Shown here piece after piece: positions 20,075 to 30,553 of a DNA stretch of 64,000 nt. Every line of letters starts with the position of its first letter. The stretch's first letter is position 1. Source of the stretch: Gammaproteobacteria bacterium (GTDB lineage Bacteria > Pseudomonadota > Gammaproteobacteria > Steroidobacterales > Rariloculaceae); contig PKRJ01000011.1 in assembly GCA_017577365.1 (NCBI GenBank), forward strand, positions 11,509 through 75,508. Reading direction: 5' to 3'. Under the pieces are notes generated by a model. It saw only the letters and a list, made by a program, of their open reading frames with translations, was not told where the DNA came from and searched no databases. The position numbers and the translations under genes are program-made.

Positions 20075-21232
20075 TCATCGCGCGGCGGCGGCGACGGTCT
20101 GCCGGCGGTGCTCCTTCATCATCTCGACGAACCGCGCGAACAACGGGCGGACTTCCTGGGGACCGGGGCTCGCTTCCGGATGTCCCTGGAAGGAGAACGC
20201 CGGCGCGTTCGTGAGCTCGATACCTTGGAGCGTTCCGTCGAACAGCGATCGGTGCGTGACCCGCACGTTCGGCGGCAGCGTCGACTCGTCCACGGCGAAA
20301 CCGTGGTTCTGGCTCGTGATCATCACCCGGCCCGTGTCGATCTCGAGCACCGGATGGTTCGCGCCGTGATGGCCGAACTTCATCTTCACGGTCTTCGCGC
20401 CGGCCGCGAGCCCGAGCAGCTGATGCCCGAGGCAGATACCGAACTGCGGGATACCGATCTCGATGAACTTGCGGATCGCCTCGATCGCGTACGTGCACGG
20501 CTCGGGGTCGCCCGGGCCGTTCGACAGGAAGATCCCGTCGGGGTTGAGCTGCAGCGCCTCTTCCGCCGTCGTCGTCGCCGGCACGACCGTGATGCGGCAG
20601 TCGTGGTCGGCGAGGAGCCGCAGAATGTTGCGCTTCACGCCGAAGTCGTAGGCGACCACGTGAAAGCTCGCGATGCGCTTCGTGTAGACGACCGGTCGCT
20701 CCGGCCAGATGCTGCCCTGGTTCCACTGATACGTCTGCTTCGTGGTCACCAGGCGAGCGAGATCCATGCCCTTGATGCCGGGGAACTTGCGGGCCGCACG
20801 CACCGCCTCCTCCGGAGTCGCGCTCGGCCCCGTCAGAATGCACCCGCCCTGCGCGCCCTTGTCGCGGATGATGCGCGTGAGCTGCCGCGTGTCGATCTCG
20901 GCGATCGCGACCGTGTTGCTGCGGCGTAGAAACTCGCCGAGCGACAGCTCGCTGCGCCAGTTGCTGACGACGCGGGAGAGGTCACGGATCACGAGCCCCG
21001 CGGCGTGAACCTTGCTCGACTCGAAGTCGTCCGAGTTCGTGCCGACGTTGCCGATGTGCGGGTACGTCAGCGTGACGATCTGCCGGTAGTACGACGGATC
21101 GGTGAGGATTTCCTGGTACCCGGTCATCGCGGTGTTGAACACCACTTCGCCGAGGCTTCGACCCGGCGCACCGACGGATATACCGCGGAACACCGTTCCG
21201 TCTTCGAGCGCTAGTATCGCCGGCTCTGTCAC
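20075..21232 (-). CDS. carA: Carbamoyl-phosphate synthase small (glutaminase) subunit
   Basis: A 385-residue class I glutamine amidotransferase that releases ammonia for CarB. The nucleophile Cys is in QFGICLGHQLLG near residue 270, and the partner His/Glu lie in the C-terminal FSFQGHPEASPGP segment. The start is set at GTG 21232 (MTEPAILALEDGTVFRG) because AAGGAG stands 8 bases upstream and homologues start with an ALLxLEDGT motif; the open frame extends to an ATG at 21289 without a comparable site. dapB is upstream on the same strand. Confidence 0.95.
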   Translation of the reverse strand: MTEPAILALEDGTVFRGISVGAPGRSLGEVVFNTAMTGYQEILTDPSYYRQIVTLTYPHIGNVGTNSDDFESSKVHAAGLVIRDLSRVVSNWRSELSLGEFLRRSNTVAIAEIDTRQLTRIIRDKGAQGGCILTGPSATPEEAVRAARKFPGIKGMDLARLVTTKQTYQWNQGSIWPERPVVYTKRIASFHVVAYDFGVKRNILRLLADHDCRITVVPATTTAEEALQLNPDGIFLSNGPGDPEPCTYAIEAIRKFIEIGIPQFGICLGHQLLGLAAGAKTVKMKFGHHGANHPVLEIDTGRVMITSQNHGFAVDESTLPPNVRVTHRSLFDGTLQGIELTNAPAFSFQGHPEASPGPQEVRPLFARFVEMMKEHRRQTVAAAAR

Positions 21233-21425
21233 GCGCTGAGCTCCTTCTCGATGGCGCCTTGCACAAGGTCGCGGATTGCGGCAAGGCACGCAGCAACCCG
21301 GAGAGCGTTCAGGTAGTTGGGGCTCAGGCGGCTATTGTAGCGGCTCGCCTGCCCGCTTTGCACGCTGCATTCGCGAGGAGCGGACGCTTCGGTGGCGCGA
21401 CCGCTCGAAATCGGCCGCGCCGTCG

Positions 21426-22238
21426 CTAGCGCTCCGCCGCCAGCCCGAGCACGTCCGCCATTGAGTAAAAGCCCGGCGCGCGGCCGGCGGCCCAACGCGC
21501 CGCGCGCAGAGCGCCGCGCGCGAACGCCGCCCGTTCGCGCGCTCGATGGACGAACTCGATCTGCTCGTCGCCGGCGATGAACATCACGGAGTGATCGCCG
21601 ACGATCTGTCCGCCGCGAATCACGGAGAAGCCGATCGTGCCGGGAACGCGCGGACCGGTCGTGCCGTGTCGGGTATACACCGCGAGATCCTTCAGCGGCC
21701 GCCCCCTCGCCGCGGCGATCCGCTCGCCGAGCGCGAGCGCGGTGCCGGAGGGCGCGTCGACCTTCTGGCGGTGGTGGGCCTCGACGATCTCGACGTCGTA
21801 TTCGTTGCCGAGCGCGGCGGCGGCGCGTGCGACGAGCTCCATGAAGAGATTCACGCCGACGCTCATGTTCCGGCCGTAGACCAACGGAATCTGATGCGCG
21901 GCGCGCTCCATCGCGTCGAAATGCCGCCTCTCGAGCCCCGTCGTGCCGACGACGAGCGCCGTGCCGTGCGCGACGCAGGCCCGGACGTTCGCCTCGAGCG
22001 CCGCGGGCAGCGTGAAGTCGATCGCGACCTGCGCCCCGTGCAGGGCTTGCTCGCGATCGTCGGTCAGCGGCACGCCGAAAGGCGGCAGCGACGTGCCCGC
22101 CGAGGCGTCGCGGCCGATCGAAGGGTCGCCCGTCTGCGTCACCGCGCCGACGAGCTTCACGTCGTCCTGCTCCGCGATGCAGGCGAGGATTGCGCGACCC
22201 ATCCGCCCGGTCGCGCCGAGCACGGCTACCTTCAGCAA
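21426..22238 (-). CDS. dapB: 4-hydroxy-tetrahydrodipicolinate reductase
   Basis: A 270-residue NAD(P)H-dependent reductase of the diaminopimelate/lysine pathway. The N-terminal Rossmann motif VAVLGATGRMGRAIL, the DFTLP segment, VVGTTG, and the substrate-binding VEAHHRQKVDAPSGTAL (about residue 155) are all family signatures. It starts just 1 base after the dnaJ stop, and carA follows. The dnaJ-dapB-carA-carB order is a common gammaproteobacterial arrangement. Confidence 0.97.
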   Translation of the reverse strand: MLKVAVLGATGRMGRAILACIAEQDDVKLVGAVTQTGDPSIGRDASAGTSLPPFGVPLTDDREQALHGAQVAIDFTLPAALEANVRACVAHGTALVVGTTGLERRHFDAMERAAHQIPLVYGRNMSVGVNLFMELVARAAAALGNEYDVEIVEAHHRQKVDAPSGTALALGERIAAARGRPLKDLAVYTRHGTTGPRVPGTIGFSVIRGGQIVGDHSVMFIAGDEQIEFVHRARERAAFARGALRAARWAAGRAPGFYSMADVLGLAAER

Positions 22239-22239
22239 T

Positions 22240-23373
22240 TCACGCTCCCATTCGCTCGAAGAAGCTCTTCACGCCGTCGAACCAGCGCCGCGCCCGCGGG
22301 CTGTGGCGCTCGCCGCCGCCTCTTATCGATTCGTCGAACCGACGCAGCATCTTCTTCTGCTCCGACGTCAGGTTCACCGGCGTTTCGACCTGCACGCGGC
22401 AGAACAAGTCTCCGGAGCCCGGCGAACGCAACGAGCGTACGCCCTTGCCCTTCACGCAGAACACCTTTCCCGACTGCGTCTCGGGCGGCACCTTGAGGAC
22501 GATGGTGCCGTCGAGCGTCGGCACCTCGACCGTGCCGCCGAGCGCCGCGGTCGCGAAGCTGATCGGCACCTCGCACGAGAGGTTCTGCCCGTCGCGCGTG
22601 AAGATCGGGTGCGGCTTGACGTGGATTTCGACGTACAGGTCGCCCGACGGGCCGCCGTTGCGTCCGGGCTCGCCTTCGCGCGCGAGCCGTATCCGATCGC
22701 CGTTGTCGACGCCCGGAGGCACCTTCACCGAGAGCGTCCGAAGCTTTCGCACGATGCCGCTGCCCGAGCAGTCCGGGCACGGCTTCTCGACGCGCGTGCC
22801 CGCGCCGCGGCAGGCCGGGCACGTCTGCTGGATCGAGATGAAGCCCTGCTGCATGCGGACCTGGCCGTGGCCCTTGCACGTCGCGCACGTGACGCGCCGC
22901 GTGCCGGGCGCGGCGCCGGTGCCGTCGCAGGTCTCGCACGCGACCCGGCTCGGGATGTCGATCTCGACCGTGTCGCCGAAGACGGCCTGCTCGAGCGTGA
23001 GCTCCAGGTCGTAACGCAGGTCCGCGCCGCGATACATCTGCGTTCGGCTGCGCGCACCCGCGCCGAAGATGCTGCCGAAAACCTCGTCGAAGATGTCGCT
23101 GAAGGGATCGCCGGGACCGAAGCCGCCGCCGAAGCCCGCACCGCCCGCCTCGACGCCGGCGTGACCGAAGCGATCGTAGGCGGCGCGCTTCGAGCTGTCC
23201 GACAGGACCTCGTAGGCTTCCTTCGCTTCCTTGAACTTCGCCTCGGCCTCGGGATCGTTCGGATTGCGGTCCGGATGGTATTTCATCGCGAGGCGCCGAT
23301 ACGCCTTCTTGATTTCCTCCGGACCGGCGTCGCGCTGCACGCCGAGCACTTCGTAATAGTCGCGCTTCGCCAT
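22240..23373 (-). CDS. dnaJ: Chaperone protein DnaJ
   Basis: A 377-residue Hsp40 co-chaperone that delivers substrates to DnaK and stimulates its ATPase. The J-domain with HPD (KYHPDRNPND) spans residues 4-70, then a Gly/Phe-rich linker, then four zinc-binding CxxCxGxG repeats (CETCDGTG, CATCKGHG, CPACRGAG, CPDCSGSG) around 135-205 and the C-terminal substrate-binding domain. It is separated from dnaK by 160 bases containing a strong hairpin. Confidence 0.98.
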   Translation of the reverse strand: MAKRDYYEVLGVQRDAGPEEIKKAYRRLAMKYHPDRNPNDPEAEAKFKEAKEAYEVLSDSSKRAAYDRFGHAGVEAGGAGFGGGFGPGDPFSDIFDEVFGSIFGAGARSRTQMYRGADLRYDLELTLEQAVFGDTVEIDIPSRVACETCDGTGAAPGTRRVTCATCKGHGQVRMQQGFISIQQTCPACRGAGTRVEKPCPDCSGSGIVRKLRTLSVKVPPGVDNGDRIRLAREGEPGRNGGPSGDLYVEIHVKPHPIFTRDGQNLSCEVPISFATAALGGTVEVPTLDGTIVLKVPPETQSGKVFCVKGKGVRSLRSPGSGDLFCRVQVETPVNLTSEQKKMLRRFDESIRGGGERHSPRARRWFDGVKSFFERMGA

Positions 23374-23479
23374 TCGTCGAGCTCACCCATACCGAGGCCG
23401 CGGCGATTCCTCGGGCCTCATCCCCATGCCGGTGCAGATTGTCGCCGAAATCGGCCGCGAGCGGGGCCTCACGACGTCG

Positions 23480-23520
23480 CAAAAACGGGGCGCGGGAGGC
23501 GGAGCATCCCCCGCCTCCCG
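23480..23520 (-). terminator. Hairpin between dnaK and dnaJ, possible partial terminator
   Basis: A perfect 10-bp stem (plus-strand arms 23493-23502 and 23511-23520, loop of 8) lies after the dnaK stop. On the minus strand it is followed, after seven GC-rich bases, by five T. The separation of the T run makes it an imperfect intrinsic terminator; it may lower dnaJ expression relative to dnaK or protect the dnaK 3' end. Confidence 0.5.
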
Positions 23521-23533
23521 GAACCAGGAGAGA

Positions 23534-25444
<1,911 letters not shown>

Positions 25445-25515
25445 TGCCACACCTCGGCTCGGCTAGATGGAAATCCTTTGGATGCGAATGCCCGAAACTC
25501 GACCTTCGCCCCCGT

Positions 25516-25544
25516 AGGTGGGGGATGGCCGGTCACAATTCAAC
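25516..25544 (-). promoter_or_regulatory. Possible second sigma-32-like promoter before dnaK
   Basis: On the minus strand GTTGAAT (25538-25544) and CCCCACCT (25516-25523) are spaced by 14 bases, 5 of 7 and 7 of 8 matches by my reading to the heat-shock consensus CTTGAAA / CCCCATnT. The -10 part overlaps a small C5/G5 hairpin, which could be the real reason for the C run, so this is tentative. Confidence 0.35.
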
Positions 25545-25553
25545 CCCGCCGAG

Positions 25554-26126
25554 TCACGCGTCCCCTTGGGACTGCGGCGCGGACACGACGACGCGTGCGG
25601 GCCGAAGCAGGCGGTCGTGGAGCTCGTACCCCTTCTGAATCACGAGAACGACGGTGTTCGGCGCGTGCTCGGTGCTCGGCTGCAGCGACATCGCCTCGTG
25701 CTTGGCCGGATCGAACGGTTCGCCGAGCGGATCGATTTCCCGGATCCCGACGCTCGCGAGCGCGTCATCGAGAAGCTTCAGCGTGGCACGGTTCCCCTCG
25801 AGCAGGGTCTCGACGGTGACGTTGTCGGCCGACGCGAGCGCCGCCTCGAGACTGTCCCGGACCGGCAGGATCGCCTGCCCGAGCCGCTCCGCCGCGTAGC
25901 GGCGGGTCGTCTCGAGCTCCCGAGCGCTGCGCTTGCGAAAGTTGTCGAGCTCGGCGACCGCGCGCAGGTAGTTGTTCCAGTTCTCCTCGGCCTGGCGGCG
26001 CAAGGCTTCGAGCTCCTCGTTGACCTCGCCGGCCCGCGCTTCCCGAGAAGCCTCGCCGGTTTCGACGGGGGTCGCGTCGGCTTCCGGCTCCGCGGCCCGT
26101 GGTTCCTTGGCCTCTTCGGTCATCAC
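25554..26126 (-). CDS. grpE: Nucleotide exchange factor GrpE
   Basis: A 190-residue GrpE that releases ADP from DnaK. An acidic low-complexity N-terminus is followed by the long coiled-coil helix (EALRRQAEENWNNYLRAVAELDNFRKR) and a C-terminal beta-domain with PNTVVLVIQKGYELHDRLLRPARVVVS, the family's signature end. It sits between hrcA and dnaK and is preceded by a clear heat-shock promoter. Confidence 0.97.
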   Translation of the reverse strand: MMTEEAKEPRAAEPEADATPVETGEASREARAGEVNEELEALRRQAEENWNNYLRAVAELDNFRKRSARELETTRRYAAERLGQAILPVRDSLEAALASADNVTVETLLEGNRATLKLLDDALASVGIREIDPLGEPFDPAKHEAMSLQPSTEHAPNTVVLVIQKGYELHDRLLRPARVVVSAPQSQGDA

Positions 26127-26178
26127 AAAAGCTCCTCCCTCGGCCTCCCGGCCGCAGCAAGTTACACGCGGAAGGCAG

Positions 26179-26206
26179 CTATGGGGGCTAGTGGCTGGAG
26201 TTCAAG
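26179..26206 (-). promoter_or_regulatory. Sigma-32 heat-shock promoter driving grpE-dnaK-dnaJ
   Basis: The minus strand reads CTTGAAC (26200-26206), 13 bases, then CCCCATAG (26179-26186), a near-exact match to the RpoH consensus CTTGAAA-N13-17-CCCCATnT. It overlaps the last codons and TAG stop of hrcA, placing a transcription start about 45 bases before the grpE ATG. hrcA would therefore not be needed for heat induction of grpE, dnaK and dnaJ. Confidence 0.8.
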
Positions 26207-27237
26207 GCACGGCCGAGCAATTTCGACGTGATGTCGACGATCGGGATGACCCGCTCGTAGGCCATGCGCGTCGGTCCGATCACGCCGAGGACCCCGACGG
26301 TGTCGTCCTCGGCCGTATACGGGGCCGCGACGATGCTACACTGCTCGAGGATCTGGTAGCCCGATTCCTGGCCGATGAAGATCTGCACGCCGTCGGCGTT
26401 CAGGCTCTGGTCGAGCAGTCTCAGCATGTCGTGCTGGCGGCTGAACGCGTTGAACAGCGATTTCAGCTGCTCCATGTTGCCGAGCTCCTCGACCATGAGG
26501 TTCGTCTCCCCGGAAAGCACGTAGCCCGGCGGCTGCTCCTCGTCCGGGAACGCACGCTGGGCGAGCTCGATGGCCTCGACCATCAGCGCGTTCATCGACT
26601 CGCGCGTCTTCTCGAGCTGCTCGACGAGCTCGCGACGAACCTGCCGCAGATCGCGGCCGCCGAACTGCTCCGTGAGGAAGTTCCCGGCCTGACGCAGCTC
26701 GTCCTCGGTGAAATCTCGATGGACGTTCAGGATCTTGTTCTGCACCTCCCGCTCGTTGACGACGAGGATCGCGAGCACGCGCCTCCCGGAGAGCGGGAGG
26801 AACTCGATCTGCCGCAGCGACGTATGGGCCCGGCGAGGCAACGTGACGATGCCGGCGAGCTTCGTGACCATCGACAGCATCGACGACACCGAATACGCGA
26901 GCTGCTGAGGATCGCCGGCGGCCTCCTCGAGCTTCTCACGGAACTGCGCCAGCTCGTCTTCCTTCGGCGGCGTGAGCTTGATCAGCGTATCGACGAACAG
27001 GCGATAGCCCTTGATCGTCGGGACTCTTCCCGCGGACGTGTGCGGGGAGGTGACGAAGCCCATCTCCTCGAGATCCGCCATGATGTTGCGGATCGTCGCC
27101 GGGCTGAGGTCGAGACCGGAATCACGAGACAGCGTCCGCGATCCGACCGGTTGTCCCTCTCGAATGTACTTGTCGACGAGCACGCGCAGCAGATGCTGTG
27201 CCCGCTCGTCCGGGAAGTCTCCTTTGCTGACTGCCAT
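26188..27237 (-). CDS. hrcA: Heat-inducible transcription repressor HrcA
   Basis: A 349-residue repressor that in other bacteria binds CIRCE elements (typically before groESL). An N-terminal winged helix (VGSRTLSRDSGLDLSPATIRNIMADLEEMGF) is followed by TSAGRVPTIKGYRLFVDTL and the GAF-like dimerization region, ending with GVLGVIGPTRMAYERVIPIVD. The start is ATG 27237 (MAVSKGDFPDERAQHLLRVLV); more upstream frame is not supported. No CIRCE element is seen here, so its targets lie outside the window. Confidence 0.97.
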   Translation of the reverse strand: MAVSKGDFPDERAQHLLRVLVDKYIREGQPVGSRTLSRDSGLDLSPATIRNIMADLEEMGFVTSPHTSAGRVPTIKGYRLFVDTLIKLTPPKEDELAQFREKLEEAAGDPQQLAYSVSSMLSMVTKLAGIVTLPRRAHTSLRQIEFLPLSGRRVLAILVVNEREVQNKILNVHRDFTEDELRQAGNFLTEQFGGRDLRQVRRELVEQLEKTRESMNALMVEAIELAQRAFPDEEQPPGYVLSGETNLMVEELGNMEQLKSLFNAFSRQHDMLRLLDQSLNADGVQIFIGQESGYQILEQCSIVAAPYTAEDDTVGVLGVIGPTRMAYERVIPIVDITSKLLGRALNSSH

Positions 27238-27314
27238 GATCCTCGGATGCGCCGCCGCGAATCTCGCTGCGGGCCGCGCAACCCCTTGTAAAAGCCCGGA
27301 TTTACGCGAGGTGC

Positions 27315-27344
27315 AAGGTAGCCACGGCGTCCCGCCACTGTCAA
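27315..27344 (-). promoter_or_regulatory. Candidate sigma-70 promoter for hrcA
   Basis: On the minus strand a perfect TTGACA (27339-27344) is followed after 18 bases by TACCTT (27315-27320), about 70 bases before the hrcA start. The -35 is ideal, the -10 weak (3 of 6). No other promoter-like signal was seen in this divergent gap. Confidence 0.4.
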
Positions 27345-27473
27345 GGAGCGGGTGCCGACGTTGGGGCCTCGCGCACCCTCTCTCCCGGCCCGGCAAACCC
27401 GCCCTCAGCGCCGACGAGCACGCTCCGCCGCGTTTACCGCTACAATCGGCGACCGGGGGCGTTCCAACACCGC

Positions 27474-28382
27474 ATGAAGTACGCATTCGAGCACGTCGGC
27501 TTCTGGGGCAGGTTGTCCGACGCGAGGGTTCTAGAAACCGCGTCCCGCATCATCTCCCACGTCAAATCGCGGCAGGCCCGAATCTTCGCGCCGCCGTCCG
27601 GAGAGGTCATCGCCCGCCGCGTCGGGGACATCGAGCTGCTGGACGAGGCGGAGCTCGCCGCGCGTGCCGACGTGATCGTGGCGATCGGCGGTGACGGGAC
27701 GATGCTGCACGCCGCGCGCAGGGTCGCCCAGCACGACGTGCCGCTGCTCGGCGTGAACCTCGGCAAGCTCGGCTTTCTGACCGACATCCTGCCGGAGCAC
27801 GCGCTCGAGACGATCGACGCGATCCTCTCCGGCGATCACGTCGCCGAGAAGCGGCTGATGCTCGAAGCGGTGGTCGACGGCAACGGCGAGACGCGCCCGC
27901 CGATGATCGCGTTGAACGACGTCGTGCTGCAAAAGCGCGGCAGCAGCCGGATTCTCGACTTCGCGACGTGGGTCGACGGCAGCTACGTTAATACGCACGG
28001 CGGGGACGGCCTCGTCGTCGCGACGCCGACGGGCTCGACGGCCTACGCGCTCTCGTGCGGCGGCCCGATCATCCAGCCGAACCTCAACGCGATCGTGATG
28101 GTGCCGATCTGCCCGCACACGCTGAGCGACCGGCCGCTCGTGCTCAATGCGTCGAGCGTGCTCGAGGTGCGCCTGCATCCGGGCACGGAGACGCCGGCAT
28201 TCGTTGCGTGCGACGGCGAGGAGTACGGCCCCCTCGAGCCGAGCCAGACGCTGCGGATTCGAACCTCCGGCGCGAGCGTGACGCTGCTCCATCCGCGCGA
28301 CCACAACTACTACGAGCTCTTGCGCTCGAAGCTGAGCTGGGGCAGCGCGAGCCGCTTCAATCGCTCGGCGCCCAGAGGATGA
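27474..28382 (+). CDS. nadK: NAD+ kinase
   Basis: A 302-residue kinase making NADP+ from NAD+. The catalytic GGDGTMLHAARR is near residues 74-85, the NAD-binding NDVVLQKRG near 145, and the family's TPTGSTAYALSCGGPII at 184-200. A TACAAT hexamer at 27441 could be the -10 of its promoter, giving a short leader. It diverges from hrcA and precedes recN by 34 bases, as in E. coli. Confidence 0.97.
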   Translation: MKYAFEHVGFWGRLSDARVLETASRIISHVKSRQARIFAPPSGEVIARRVGDIELLDEAELAARADVIVAIGGDGTMLHAARRVAQHDVPLLGVNLGKLGFLTDILPEHALETIDAILSGDHVAEKRLMLEAVVDGNGETRPPMIALNDVVLQKRGSSRILDFATWVDGSYVNTHGGDGLVVATPTGSTAYALSCGGPIIQPNLNAIVMVPICPHTLSDRPLVLNASSVLEVRLHPGTETPAFVACDGEEYGPLEPSQTLRIRTSGASVTLLHPRDHNYYELLRSKLSWGSASRFNRSAPRG

Positions 28383-28416
28383 GCCCGTCCGCCGCGCATC
28401 GCTCGACGCGACTCCG

Positions 28417-30087
28417 ATGCTGAGCCTGATCCGCGTGAAGAATTTCGCCGTGATCGACGAGGTCGAGCTCGAGCTCGAGCCCGGGCTTTCGGTCGTGACC
28501 GGTGAGACCGGCGCCGGCAAATCGATCCTGGTCGACGCGCTCGGCCTCGCCCTCGGCGACCGCGCCGACGCGAGCGCGGTGCGCCACGGCGCCGATCGCG
28601 CCGAGATCAGCGTGCTGTTCGAATGTCCGCCGGGCCACCCCGTCCTCGCGCTGCTCGCGGAGCTCGGCCTCGACGACGAGGACCGCTGCCTGCTGCGCCG
28701 CGTGATCGGCGCGGAAGGACGGTCGCGCGCGTTCATCAACAACCAGCCGGTGACGCTTCAGGATCTGAAGCGCGTCGGCTCGCTGCTCGTCGACATCCAC
28801 GGGCAGCACGAGCACCAGTCGCTGCTCGATACCGCGAATCAACGCGCGCTCCTCGACGCACACGGCGGGCTCGAAGCGCTCGCGTCCGACGTCGCCGAGG
28901 CGTTTCGCACGTGGCGCGCGCTCGAGGCGCGGCTGGAGGAGCTTCGCGGCGGCAACGCGCAGCGCGACGCCGAGCTCGAGCTCGCGCGCTTTCACGCCGC
29001 AGAGCTCGAGGCGCTCGCGCTCGAGGACGACGAGCCGGCACGCCTGCGCGCCGAGCGCGAGCGCCTCGCGAACGTCGACAAGCTCGCCGGCGGGCTCGAA
29101 GCGGCGATCCAGGCGCTCTACGAAGCCGAGGCGAGCGCACATGCGCTCGCCTCGCGGGCCGGGCAGGAGCTCGATCGGCTCGTCGCGCACGACGAAGCGC
29201 TGCGCGAGCCGGCCGAATTGCTCGCGAACGTCGAGATCGAGCTCCGCGAGGCGGCGCGCGCGTTGATCCACTATCGCGACCGCCTCGAGCCCGATCCCGC
29301 GCGGCTCGAGCTCGTCGAGTCGCGGCTCGCCCGGATCAAGTCGCTCGCCCGGCGCCACGGCGTCACCGAGGACGAGTTGCCCGGCGTTCTCGAGCGGCTT
29401 CGCGCGCGGATCGCCGAGCTCGAGGCGGGCGGCGAGTCCGTCGAGGCGCTCGAGGCCGAGGTCGGGCGCGCGCAGGAGGCCTATTTCGCCGCGGCGCGCA
29501 AGCTCTCGGCAAAGCGCAAGCGCGTCGCGGCGAAGCTCGCCGAAGCGGTCACGGAGCAGTTGCCCGAGCTCGGATTGGCGCATGGGCAATTCGACGTGCG
29601 CGTCGAAGCGAAGCCCGAGGAGCGCGCGGACGCGACCGGCATCGACCGCGTCGAGTTCGTCGTACGCCTGAACCCCGGCATGCCGTTCGGGCCCCTCGCG
29701 AAGATCGCCTCCGGCGGCGAGCTGTCGCGCATCGGTCTCGCCATCGAGGTCGTCGGCGCGGACGCGTCGCCGGTGCCGACCTTCGTCTTCGACGAGGTCG
29801 ATGCCGGGATCGGCGGCGGCGTCGCCGAGATCGTCGGACGGAAACTCGCGAAGATCGCCGCGAGCCGGCAAGTGCTATGCGTGACGCACCTGCCCCAGGT
29901 CGCGAGCCAAGGGCGGCACCACTATCGCGTCTCGAAGCTGACGGACGGCAAGACGAGCCGCACGACCGTGCGCCGTCTGACGCGGGAGGAGCGCATCGAG
30001 GAGCTGTCGAGGATGCTCGGCGGCGTCGAGATCACCGAGCTCACCCGCGCGCACGCGGAGGAGATGATCGGCCGGGGCGGCGGCTAG
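28417..30087 (+). CDS. recN: DNA repair protein RecN
   Basis: A 556-residue SMC-like ATPase of double-strand break repair. Walker A GETGAGKS is at residues 29-36; the hinge half QHEHQSLLD and a long coiled-coil central part follow; the signature LSRIGLAIE and Walker B FVFDEVDAGIGGGVAE lie near residues 435-470, then LCVTHLPQVASQGRHHYRV. The coiled coil is very rich in Ala, Arg, Glu and Leu. It follows nadK directly and converges on fur. Confidence 0.97.
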   Translation: MLSLIRVKNFAVIDEVELELEPGLSVVTGETGAGKSILVDALGLALGDRADASAVRHGADRAEISVLFECPPGHPVLALLAELGLDDEDRCLLRRVIGAEGRSRAFINNQPVTLQDLKRVGSLLVDIHGQHEHQSLLDTANQRALLDAHGGLEALASDVAEAFRTWRALEARLEELRGGNAQRDAELELARFHAAELEALALEDDEPARLRAERERLANVDKLAGGLEAAIQALYEAEASAHALASRAGQELDRLVAHDEALREPAELLANVEIELREAARALIHYRDRLEPDPARLELVESRLARIKSLARRHGVTEDELPGVLERLRARIAELEAGGESVEALEAEVGRAQEAYFAAARKLSAKRKRVAAKLAEAVTEQLPELGLAHGQFDVRVEAKPEERADATGIDRVEFVVRLNPGMPFGPLAKIASGGELSRIGLAIEVVGADASPVPTFVFDEVDAGIGGGVAEIVGRKLAKIAASRQVLCVTHLPQVASQGRHHYRVSKLTDGKTSRTTVRRLTREERIEELSRMLGGVEITELTRAHAEEMIGRGGG

Positions 30088-30101
30088 CTGTTCGCGAAAG
30101 C

Positions 30102-30509
30102 TCAGGTCGATTTCGGACGCACGTACAGCACGAGGCTGTGGTCCTCGATCTCGTAGCCGTAGCGATTCGCGATCTCGTGCTGGATTTGCTCGATGCGCTC
30201 GTCGTAGAACTCGATCACCTTGCCCGTGTCGAGGCAGACCATGTGATCGTGGTGATTTCGATCGGCGAGCTCGAAAACCGCGGTGCCCCCCTCGAAGTTG
30301 TGCCGGGTCACGAGGCCCGCGCGCTCGAATTGCGTGAGGACGCGGTACACCGTGGCGAGACCGAGCTCCTCGCCCGAGTCGAGCAGCGCGCGGTAGATGC
30401 CTTCGGCCGATAGATGGCGCTCACGGCTGTTCTCGAGCACCTCGAGAACCTTCAGCCGCGGCGAGGTCACCTTCAGCCCCGCCTTGCGCAGATCGTCCCG
30501 CCCTTCCAC
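30102..30509 (-). CDS. fur: Ferric uptake regulator Fur
   Basis: A 135-residue iron-responsive repressor with an N-terminal winged helix (LATVYRVLTQFERAGLV) and the metal-binding HHDHM at residues 86-90. There is a single cysteine (C92); the CxxC structural zinc sites of E. coli Fur are missing (the position of the second Cys holds Thr), as I recall for Pseudomonas Fur. No obvious Fur box was recognised before the gene. It diverges from bamE, the usual gammaproteobacterial pairing. Confidence 0.96.
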   Translation of the reverse strand: MEGRDDLRKAGLKVTSPRLKVLEVLENSRERHLSAEGIYRALLDSGEELGLATVYRVLTQFERAGLVTRHNFEGGTAVFELADRNHHDHMVCLDTGKVIEFYDERIEQIQHEIANRYGYEIEDHSLVLYVRPKST

Positions 30510-30553
30510 TGTCTACTCACCTGCGTCAAATGGGGTATGATCCGCGGCTCATT

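Noticed and set aside
16679..20929. A 1416-codon open frame on the plus strand opposite carB and carA
   Set aside because: It is antisense to unmistakable carB/carA, very rich in Arg, Asp, Leu and Ala, and has no motif. Such shadows are expected in GC-rich genes.
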